64,000 nt of DNA from Clostridiaceae bacterium Marseille-Q4145 (lineage in GTDB: Bacteria > Bacillota > Clostridia > Lachnospirales > Lachnospiraceae), in NCBI GenBank assembly GCA_018223365.1, contig JAGTTP010000001.1, forward strand, positions 434,001-498,000, written 5' to 3'. The notes under the pieces are model-generated. The model was not told the origin of the DNA and made no database searches. It was given only the letters and a program-made list of their open reading frames with translations. Position 1 is the stretch's first letter, and each line of letters opens with the position of its first letter. Shown piece by piece: positions 1-8,300 of this stretch. The translations under genes and the position numbers were made by a program.

Positions 1-230
1 ATTTGATGGATCTGAAGGCATTCCTCTCCCTGATCGAAAGGATGCTCCAGACTTAATGTAACATAATGAACGGTTTTCTTTTCCGATTCCATCTGCTGTA
101 AAAGCCGTTCGATAAAAAAGGTAAAATGGGAAATATGTTTCACACGGTAAACAATATTTTCTCCATACCGGAAATAATCCAGCTTTTTATCCAATCCCGG
201 TAAGCCGGAATTCAGTTTTTTATCTTCCAT
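1..230 (-). CDS. N-terminal fragment of unrecognised protein (KaiC-like start)
   Basis: An open frame on the minus strand starts with ATG at 230 and runs off the left edge, giving about 76 residues. The first residues include SGLPGLDKKLDYFRYGENIVYRV-like text, resembling the 'G-x-PGLD' opening of KaiC/RecA-type ATP-binding domains. No Walker A motif follows in the visible part, so it may be a degenerate version like those I recall in front of some clostridial PEP/pyruvate-binding proteins. That link is inference. It lies downstream of gdhA on the same strand with a 23-nt gap and may be co-transcribed with it. Confidence 0.5.
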   Translation of the reverse strand, partial: MEDKKLNSGLPGLDKKLDYFRYGENIVYRVKHISHFTFFIERLLQQMESEKKTVHYVTLSLEHPFDQGEECLQIHQ

Positions 231-253
231 AGTTTTTCAATACATCCTGTTAT

Positions 254-1603
254 TTAGAATACACCCTGCTGCATCATAGCATCTGCAACACGCTCAAATC
301 CTGCGATGTTTGCACCAGCTACCAGATTGTATCCAAGACCGTTTCTTGCTGCCGCATCTACAGAGTTTTTGTAAATGGTATTCATAATAGTATGAAGCTT
401 CTCATCTACCTCTTCTGCAGACCATACCAGACGCTCGCTGTTCTGGCTCATCTCCAGTGCAGATACTGCTACACCGCCGGCATTGACTGCCTTGGACGGA
501 GCAACGATCATATCTTTCTGATTCATCAGGTAACGAAGTGCTTCATTGGTGGTCGGCATATTTGCCACCTCAATGTAATAGCGGACATGATTTGCTGCGA
601 TCTGTTTTGCCTGCTCCAAATGAACATCATTCTGCATTGCAGACGGCATGCAGATATCTACTTTCACGCCCCACGGTTTTTCACCCTCGTGGAACTCCAC
701 ACCAAATTTATCCGCATAATCTTTTACTTTATTGCGTCCGGAATTTCTCATAGTTACCAGATAATCAATCTTTTCCTGTGTAGTTACGCCATCCGGATCA
801 TAAACATACCCATCCGGACCGGAAAGTGTAACAACCTTTGCGCCCAGTTCCGTTGCTTTTCTGCAGATACCCCAGGTTACATTTCCAAAACCGGCACATG
901 CAATGGTCTTACCCTTAATGTCCTGTCCGTCATCTTTTAACACATTTTCCAAATAATAAACAGCTCCAAATCCAGTTGCCTCCGGACGGATTCTGCTGCC
1001 GCCGTAAGAAAATCCTTTTCCAGTCAGAACACCGTTTTCAAATACACCTTTCAGTCTTCTGTACTCGCCAAACAGATAACCGATCTCACGTCCGCCTACG
1101 CCCATATCTCCTGCCGGAACATCCACATCCGGTCCAATATAACGATATAATGCCTGCATAAAACTCTGGCAGAAACGCATAATTTCTGCATCTGATTTTC
1201 CAGTCGGATCAAAATCAGAACCACCCTTTGCGCCTCCGATCGGAAGACCTGTCAGGCTGTTCTTGAAAGTCTGTTCAAATCCCAGAAACTTCATAATACT
1301 TGGAGTTACATTTTTCTGGAAACGGATGCCTCCCTTATACGGTCCAATCGCTCCGTTAAACTGACAGCGATATCCGGTATTGGTGTGCCAGTTTCCGTTA
1401 TCATCTTCCCATACAACGCGGAAGGTAAACATACGCTCCGGCTCAACCATACGGTTCAATAAATCCACTTTTTCGTACTCCGGATGACGCTCAACCACCG
1501 GCTCCAGGGAAGAAAGTACTTCTTCCACGGTCTGACAGAATTCCGGCTGTTCCGGATAACGTGCTTTTACTCCATTGATTACGCTTTCAAGATACTGATT
1601 CAT
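254..1603 (-). CDS. gdhA: NADP-type glutamate dehydrogenase
   Basis: This 449-residue protein has the usual length of the hexameric bacterial enzyme that interconverts 2-oxoglutarate plus ammonia and glutamate in the cytoplasm. The substrate region reads GPYKGGIRFQ (about residue 88), and PIGGAKGGSDFDP carries the catalytic lysine near K126. The Rossmann motif GFGNVTWG lies in the C-terminal half. The start is supported by a strong AAGGAGG site just upstream. It has its own promoter and a palindromic operator candidate (1695-1745), separating it from the citrate synthase operon. Together with citrate synthase it links carbon flux to nitrogen assimilation, including ammonia released by the eut operon (inference). 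Confidence 0.97.
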   Translation of the reverse strand: MNQYLESVINGVKARYPEQPEFCQTVEEVLSSLEPVVERHPEYEKVDLLNRMVEPERMFTFRVVWEDDNGNWHTNTGYRCQFNGAIGPYKGGIRFQKNVTPSIMKFLGFEQTFKNSLTGLPIGGAKGGSDFDPTGKSDAEIMRFCQSFMQALYRYIGPDVDVPAGDMGVGGREIGYLFGEYRRLKGVFENGVLTGKGFSYGGSRIRPEATGFGAVYYLENVLKDDGQDIKGKTIACAGFGNVTWGICRKATELGAKVVTLSGPDGYVYDPDGVTTQEKIDYLVTMRNSGRNKVKDYADKFGVEFHEGEKPWGVKVDICMPSAMQNDVHLEQAKQIAANHVRYYIEVANMPTTNEALRYLMNQKDMIVAPSKAVNAGGVAVSALEMSQNSERLVWSAEEVDEKLHTIMNTIYKNSVDAAARNGLGYNLVAGANIAGFERVADAMMQQGVF

Positions 1604-1694
1604 GATAAACCTCCTTGTTTTTCACTCTGTACATTGTTTTTGTTTTTGCTGCTTTTTTATTTTTTATTCTTTGTTTTCCCTGTTTCTAATTGTG

Positions 1695-1723
1695 ATTATA
1701 GGACGGTTTAAATATAAAGTAAA
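1695..1723 (-). promoter_or_regulatory. gdhA promoter
   Basis: On the minus strand, -35 TTTACT (1718-1723) and a perfect -10 TATAAT (1695-1700) are separated by 17 bp. The transcript start would fall near 1688, giving a leader of about 85 nt before gdhA. The -35 element lies inside the palindrome at 1716-1745. Confidence 0.65.
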
Positions 1724-1745
1724 ATGAATATATTCTATTTACTTT
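1716..1745. promoter_or_regulatory. 30-bp palindromic operator candidate over the gdhA -35
   Basis: Two 15-nt arms, AAAGTAAAATGAATA and the reverse complement of AAAGTAAATAGAATA, match at 13 of 15 positions with no spacer (centre 1730/1731). The site overlaps the -35 box of gdhA, so a dimeric protein bound here would be expected to repress. The binding protein is unknown. Confidence 0.5.
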
Positions 1746-1766
1746 ATTCATAGTATCTATATATTA

Positions 1767-3170
1767 TCAACGAGATGTAAGTGCCAAAAATTTCTTTTTC
1801 TGACTGACGTTCCTATAAGCCGGACGGATAATCCGGGCATCCGGACTGCAGCATTCTTCTACCCGGTGTGCACACCAGCCGGGCATTCTGGAAGCTGCAA
1901 ACAACGGCGTAAAAATGTCCTCCGGAATTCCAAGCATCTTGTAGACAAATCCGGAATACAGATCCACATTGGCGCAGATCTGCTTCTGACTCTTCTTCTC
2001 CTCCGCAAATACTTCCTTTGACAGCTTCTCCACGGACTCGATGAGATTCAGCTCCGCTTCCATGCCTTTCTCCTTTGCCAGATTTCTGGAGAATTCCTTT
2101 AATACCTGTGCTCTTGGATCAGACATCGTATAGACTGCATGTCCCATGCCATAAATCAGGCCGGATCTGTCACCGGTTTCTTTCCGCACAATGCGCCCCA
2201 GACAGTCTTTTATCTGTGCTTCATTATCCCAGTCCTTTACTTCCCGACGAATCGTCTTCAGCATCTGCGCCACCTTGATATTGGCACCTCCATGCCGATA
2301 ACCCTTCAATGATCCGGTTGCCCCGGCAATAGCCGAATAAAAGTCTGTACCTGAGGAAGTCAGTACTCTGCACGTAAATGTAGAATTGTTTCCACCGCCA
2401 TGCTCTGCATGCAGAATCATACACAGGTCTAAAAGTCTTGCCTCTTCTTCTGTAAACTCATGATTGCGCCGCAATGTATATAAGAAATTTTCCGCAACTG
2501 AATAATCTGCCCGGGGTTCATGGAGCACCAGGGAATCCTTTTCAAAATAGTGACGTTTTGCCGCATAGGAATGTGCCACAATAATCGGAGTTCTCGCCAC
2601 CATTCGGAAGGATTTATAAAGTTCCTGCTCCAACGACAAATCCTCTGCGTAACCGTCATAGGAATGAAGCGCAATAATACAATTCTCCAACTTTGTCATA
2701 ATGTTGGAATCCGGAAAACGCAAAATCACATCTTCCGTAAAATTTGCCGGCAGCCTGCTCCACTTGGCCAGTAATTCACGAAATTGAGAAAGCTCTCCTT
2801 CTGTAGGCAAATCCCCGAATAACAACAGATACACCACTTCCTCAAATCCATAACGTTTATCGGTTACACAGTCCTTAATAATATCCTGTATCTCATAGCC
2901 GCGATAATAGAGCTTTCCTTCACAGGGAACCTTTTTCCCCTCCTGGATCTCATAGCCGCATACATCACCAATGGCCGTCACTCCTGCCACTACACCGGTT
3001 CCATTGGGATAGCGGAGTCCTCTCATAACCTCCATGTCCGACTGATAAGACGGCAGGATCTTCTCTTTTCGATATTGATCTGCCAGTGCTTCTGTAAATG
3101 TAACAGACCTGCGGTTCAGTTCCAGTTCATCCTGCATCATGGCAATCTGTGTTTCCAATTTGGTAGCCAT
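1767..3170 (-). CDS. gltA: Citrate synthase
   Basis: The product condenses acetyl-CoA and oxaloacetate to citrate. The ATG at 3170 is preferred over a start ten codons upstream because AAAGGAGG sits 8 nt before it; this gives 467 residues. The catalytic His region reads HAEHGGGNNSTFTCR, the second His lies in GMGHAVYTMSDPRA, and the catalytic Asp is in VDLYSGFVYKMLGIP. It is the last gene of a four-gene operon, 14 nt after the flavodoxin-fold gene. A 2-methylcitrate synthase cannot be excluded, but no prp genes are nearby. Its position before gdhA suggests supply of 2-oxoglutarate for glutamate synthesis. Confidence 0.93.
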   Translation of the reverse strand: MATKLETQIAMMQDELELNRRSVTFTEALADQYRKEKILPSYQSDMEVMRGLRYPNGTGVVAGVTAIGDVCGYEIQEGKKVPCEGKLYYRGYEIQDIIKDCVTDKRYGFEEVVYLLLFGDLPTEGELSQFRELLAKWSRLPANFTEDVILRFPDSNIMTKLENCIIALHSYDGYAEDLSLEQELYKSFRMVARTPIIVAHSYAAKRHYFEKDSLVLHEPRADYSVAENFLYTLRRNHEFTEEEARLLDLCMILHAEHGGGNNSTFTCRVLTSSGTDFYSAIAGATGSLKGYRHGGANIKVAQMLKTIRREVKDWDNEAQIKDCLGRIVRKETGDRSGLIYGMGHAVYTMSDPRAQVLKEFSRNLAKEKGMEAELNLIESVEKLSKEVFAEEKKSQKQICANVDLYSGFVYKMLGIPEDIFTPLFAASRMPGWCAHRVEECCSPDARIIRPAYRNVSQKKKFLALTSR

Positions 3171-3184
3171 CTGCTGTTCCTCCT

Positions 3185-4294
3185 TTATGTTAAAATGCAC
3201 CTCGTAAGATACTCCGCGTAAGACTCTATTTTTTCCTGAATATTCGGAATTTTTGCAATACTTCCAGCCATATTCGCCGTCTCCGTCAGTGCAAAATTTC
3301 CTGGAAGTTGGAACGATTTATTCATATTTAACGCATCAATTAACTGACATTCTATAATATCCGATCCGCTGTAGCCAGAAACAATCAGCGCAAACAACTG
3401 TTTGTCCTTAAAAGGCTTCCGCCGAAACGGTGCTGTCAGCCGGTTGATAAATGCCGTCAGATTTGCCCCAAGGGCATCGTTATAGTTTGGACATAACAAC
3501 ACCAGTGCCTTGCACTGATCCAATGCCGGATATACCTCATCTACCATTTCCCCGCCATAAAAGCAGGCCATATTCCGGCTGAAATACATACATGTCTCAT
3601 AACTGCAGCCTGCGCAGTCCATAATTGGCTCATCCCGCAGCGAAATTTCCTGAACCTCAATGGTGGATGGCAGCCTTTCCTTCACCTGCTTCCAGAGCCA
3701 GAAGGTATTGGAAGTGGAAGAATCGCAGGAATGAACACAGAGAATCTGATTTTTCCCACGGCAGGGTTCCGGCTTCATCAGACGTTCTGTCAGATCCAGA
3801 GCTGCATAACGATAGGCCTCGTCCAGACTACAATTTCTATTTTTTGCCTGCACCAGATAATTTTTCAGACTCCCGGTTCCTTCTACCAGCGGACGTCCCA
3901 CAAAGCGGCATCCCGCCGCATTAGCTGTCCGGACAATCTCCCGCCCTACGGATTTCGTATACTGCTCTGTACTGGCATCGATCAGTACTGCTCCTGTTGT
4001 CCCTTTCAGACAGCCGCTTTGCCACTCTTTCGTTCTTGTATGGTCTGCATCCCTCTTCCGAATCATCCGAAGCATGGAAAAAAGCCTTGTCTGCATACCA
4101 TCCTTTCCAAGCGCTGCGGCAAAAAGAAGTTTTTTGCCGGTCAACTTTCCTTCCACAAGGAGCGGCTCCAATTCCTGTTCTGTCCGAATCACTGTGCAGG
4201 AAGGATATTCTGTGAATACCGGCTCAAGTAACTGCAGAAGACGCACCTCTGTATCCGTTTCTTCTGCTGCCGGAAAGATGATCATCAATCCCAC
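3185..4294 (-). CDS. Flavodoxin-fold NAD(P)H-dependent oxidoreductase-like protein
   Basis: This is a 369-residue protein of two halves. Residues about 195-369 resemble WrbA/iron-sulfur-flavoprotein-type FMN oxidoreductases: a VHSCDSSTSNTF phosphate-binding-like stretch, CAGCSYETCMYFSRNMAC (pattern C-x2-C-x4-C-x8-C) and a LCPNYNDALGANLTAFINRL segment typical of the family. The N-terminal half (about 1-150) is unrecognised. The Cys cluster could bind an Fe-S centre, as in archaeal and clostridial Isf proteins (inference). The start overlaps the 3' end of the dehydrogenase-like gene by 10 nt, so the two are translationally coupled. Electron donor and substrate are unknown. Confidence 0.75.
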   Translation of the reverse strand: MGLMIIFPAAEETDTEVRLLQLLEPVFTEYPSCTVIRTEQELEPLLVEGKLTGKKLLFAAALGKDGMQTRLFSMLRMIRKRDADHTRTKEWQSGCLKGTTGAVLIDASTEQYTKSVGREIVRTANAAGCRFVGRPLVEGTGSLKNYLVQAKNRNCSLDEAYRYAALDLTERLMKPEPCRGKNQILCVHSCDSSTSNTFWLWKQVKERLPSTIEVQEISLRDEPIMDCAGCSYETCMYFSRNMACFYGGEMVDEVYPALDQCKALVLLCPNYNDALGANLTAFINRLTAPFRRKPFKDKQLFALIVSGYSGSDIIECQLIDALNMNKSFQLPGNFALTETANMAGSIAKIPNIQEKIESYAEYLTRCILT

Positions 4295-5307
4295 AATATT
4301 GCCTCCAGATTTCGATAAGCCTGTTCCAGGCGCTTATACAGCTGATCCGGAAGCAGGTCTTTTTCCCATTCCACGCCATGGTTCCCCTGACGGTTCAACG
4401 CTCCAAAATACAAACCATTCAGATACGCTGCACTATAATTCCACTCTCCGTTAAGCAAAGCAAGAATGGTAAATACAGCCGATGACATGGCAGGCGCCAG
4501 ATACGGTTTGAACCCCAGTTCCCGGACCTCCAGATTCGCGTGTACCGCAAGATTGGTCAATTCCAGAGAAAGTTGTTCATCATACTGCTCCGGTACTTTG
4601 GAATTGGCAATGACCAAATCTTTTCCATGGGGGCCAAAGGCTCTTCCTTCTTTTAAATAACCGGAAAATTTCGAAGCCTTTCCTGCGTAATATCTGGCTC
4701 TGGCATTCATTACCCCAAGACCACAGCCCCGGATCTGTTCCGGATGCAGGGTGATTCCGCTTCGCAATACTTCCATACATAACAAATCCACCGGATCTGA
4801 AATCACCAGAAACAATCCCTGATAAGCTCTTTCTGATGCCATTTTTCCATATATGGAAACAATTTTCCGATTTGCCTCATACTGTGCCATTCTCACATCA
4901 GAAGCTTCACTGCCTATGGCTGGAACTGCCTTTGTTGCACAGAACAGAAACACATCACAGTCAAACAGCTGCGCTTCAGAAACAATTTGAATCACCGGCA
5001 GCCTTTTTCCTCCCGGTGGCGTGGAAAACTGTCCAAGTTCCAGTTCCATTCGGGAAAGCTGGGCCCGATTCAAATCATATAAACCAATGGATTCGATCTG
5101 ATCACCGCCAAGCAGTGTCAGGCCAATCGCCACATTCTGACCCACGTCTCCAAGACCAACCATCTGAATCCGAAGCCGGCCTTTTTCTTTTCGAACTTCG
5201 TCAAAACTCCAGCTTTTTCTTTTCAGACACATCTGCTGTTCTTCCAGACGTTTTTTACTCTTTTTGGAAAATTTCTCTGTTCCCGCTAATTGTTCGATAC
5301 ACTCCAT
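4285..5307 (-). CDS. Malate/lactate dehydrogenase-family NAD-binding protein
   Basis: This is a 340-residue protein with a Rossmann motif MVGLGDVGQNVAIGLTLLG around residue 50, after a basic N-terminal extension. Segments in the positions of LDH/MDH signatures are present but altered: ISDPVDLL for the usual TNPVD, and FGPHGKDLV for the catalytic GEHGDS. It is therefore probably a divergent 2-hydroxyacid dehydrogenase, and its substrate cannot be read from sequence. The gene starts 2 nt after the large fusion gene's stop codon, whose end supplies the AAGGGG ribosome site. This tight coupling suggests stoichiometric expression. Confidence 0.7.
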   Translation of the reverse strand: MECIEQLAGTEKFSKKSKKRLEEQQMCLKRKSWSFDEVRKEKGRLRIQMVGLGDVGQNVAIGLTLLGGDQIESIGLYDLNRAQLSRMELELGQFSTPPGGKRLPVIQIVSEAQLFDCDVFLFCATKAVPAIGSEASDVRMAQYEANRKIVSIYGKMASERAYQGLFLVISDPVDLLCMEVLRSGITLHPEQIRGCGLGVMNARARYYAGKASKFSGYLKEGRAFGPHGKDLVIANSKVPEQYDEQLSLELTNLAVHANLEVRELGFKPYLAPAMSSAVFTILALLNGEWNYSAAYLNGLYFGALNRQGNHGVEWEKDLLPDQLYKRLEQAYRNLEAILWD

Positions 5308-5309
5308 TT

Positions 5310-8300
5310 TTATCCCCTTGCTCCTTTCCCTCTGATACGTCTTAATTTCATAAGCTCTTCTTCTATAATCTGCGATGGTGTCTGCATCCGCCTTGCTTCA
5401 TTCGGCATAATCCCATCCGGACATCTGGGCTGCAGTAAAATCTCCATCATCCTGTCAAGCGTCAGCCTTCTTCCATACATGCGGGCATACTCCTTCTCCG
5501 CAGCACAGCAAATATCTCTGGCATTTTCCAGGCAGACAGCAGAAAAATCATACAGTTGTTCTCTGGATATTCCTTCCAGAAACTGTGGTGCTGCATAGGG
5601 CAGAATCGGATTTACTGACGGGCACAATTCCCCAAAAGACTCCATACATTCTACCCCATCACCCCCCAGAAACGGATAAAGATCTGATTCGATCAGCCAA
5701 GCTCCCAGATTCGGCACCGTATAAACATACTGCACATCCAGTCCCTGCATTTTTGCCAGGTCCCTTCCTCTTCCAGATAGCACCCCTGTCAAAAGCTGAT
5801 ATTGCACAACACCTTCTGTTTTCATATGTTTCCCCAGTTCCTTCATACGGTGACCGGTATGAAAAAGATCATCCACCAGGATCACCTGCCGGTCAAAGGA
5901 TCTGATTGTGCGAAGCTGAACAGGCAGGGAAGCATATCCCTGATATTCCTTAATGACAAATTCACTCAGGTCTTTTTTATATAATTTCTCCGTCTCCAGC
6001 TCCTTCGTCACCGTATTAGGTACGCGCACACCCTTTAAAATCTTTCCAAAGGGAACACACATCTTCTCTCCGTTTCGCCGCTGCGGATCCTGAGTCAGTG
6101 AAACACCATTTTCCTCCGTAATCCGTTTCAATAACCGGTAATTCAAAAATCCGGACTCAAAGCATAACAGAAGCTTCCCTGGATAAATCTTACTCAGCAT
6201 AGCCAGAAGCCGGATATGGCTTCTTCGAACCGCTCCTTTTACCTCCAGTGATTTTGCAAGCTCTTCCTTTAACAATGCCGGTGTATCATAGAAAATAACA
6301 AGCGGTGCTTTCAGATCTACATAATAGATTTCATCTGCACCTTTTACCGGCACAAATCCATGAAGTGCAAACATCTCCTTTTCAGATTTTTCTGGTCTGC
6401 AGAGGGCATAGGAAACATTCTGTTCCTGAAAATACTCCAGGACCTCATTCAGTACGGTAAGACGTCGATCATCATATTCGGAATAATCACCTAAAACCCT
6501 ATCCATCCATATAACTGAACCGGAAATCACACTGCGTAATGCATCTGCTTCTTCCATATTTCTGCATTCGCAAAGCAGATTTCCCATATCCACAGAATGG
6601 AAACAAACCTCTGCCGTTTTCTCATCTTCATATTGAAGTTTCAGACTGCAGGAACTGTCTGAAATATTCAAATTGCTTTCAATCGGTGTGTAGCTTGCTG
6701 TCTTTTTATATACGGAATCCACAGAGTACAATCCCTGTCTGTAAATATAATTTTGTGCCCGTGTATCCACCAGACCTGAAATATCACGCCCTGCATTTAC
6801 ATTTTCACGGATTCTGGTAGAGCTTACATCCTCATAAAATGCCGGAAGCTGTACAAACCGGCATTCTCCGCTGATCTGACTCTTCACCTGCTCCATTGCT
6901 TCTTCCTGATTCCGGTAAAAAATCAAATGTGGAAAGCCGTGGATCGAATAGGTTTCCACCTGTTTTCGATAGGCAGACGCATTACAGATCACATCACTGC
7001 CCACGACAATCCATGGCTTCACTCCTTCCATGGCCTGGCACAGTTTTTCCAGATCCCCTGGATTTGCAATATTGATCGGTATTTCTTCCGGGAATAAATA
7101 TACATCCTTCAGATCCGCAACCGACATGGAAAGAATCTGTCTTCTTACTTCAAAAGGCTGTGTCCGTTTCGACCATGAAAATTCATCCACTGCCAGATAG
7201 ATGCGATATCCCATAGAAGCAATTTCTTTTACGATCTGCTTATGACCGAGGGAAAACGGATCAAAGGTTCCAGGGAAAAATGCCACTGGATTTTTATTTT
7301 CAATCAGGGGTGTTTTTCCAGTTTCCTGCACATAATCGTCAATAAAACGATAAATATGATTCAACGCTGCCCCATAAAAATATGCATAAACACCTAATTT
7401 GTTCCAATTTAACAAAGATAAAATCTTTCTCGCAAGCAATTGGAAAAAGACGGATTTTTGTTCACTGCCTAATTCATTCTGTCCAAACAGATCATGCCCC
7501 GCAATATAAAATGCCTCCTGGGAAACTTCCATCTGGTCACTTGCCATTCCCATACACAAAAAACCGGTCAGCCGTTCGCATTCTGCACTTTCCATAAATT
7601 CCGGTGCATATTTTAAGATTGCTCCTGCTGTCTCAAGTCCTGCAAGAACCGTCTGCTTTTCCTGGCTTTCCAGCAAATACTGCATCTGATTCAGTACATA
7701 CAGCTGTTCATGTTCCTCCAGCATATGAAAAATCTGTCCAAGATAAGGCGGTATATATTTGGACACCGCATATTCTCCAATTTCCAGGGCACGAACCAGC
7801 TCTAACACGATTTCATAACGCTGTGTTTCCAGAAGCATTGGAAAAATTTCTAACAGATTCTCTCCTGCCTGCAGACGATTGACTACCCTGCCGGAAAACT
7901 GCAGCATATTCAAAAGATGCGACGCATACTGGTATAATTGTTCCGGACTGTCTTCACAGCGCTGGCGCTGTTTTAAAATTTCCAGATTCACATGTTTATA
8001 AATCCACGGGATTTCCGCACGCTGATTTTCCATATAGAGATTAGCCATATCGTAATAGCGCATACCAATCTCACTTGGAATATCATAAAACTCTCGAATC
8101 CGCGCAGCTAAAAACTGTATGCAATAAGGTTCCTGCTTCATATTCGGGAGGGTTGTATCCAAAAGGGCTGACAAATCGACGCTGCAGCGCCATCCCTGCT
8201 GCATCCATAGAAGAAGCAGCCGCAACGCTGCGATCTGATTTTCCTTTCTGCAGTCCTTCAAATAAAACAGCACAAATTTTTCCATCATTTCCTGCTGTCT

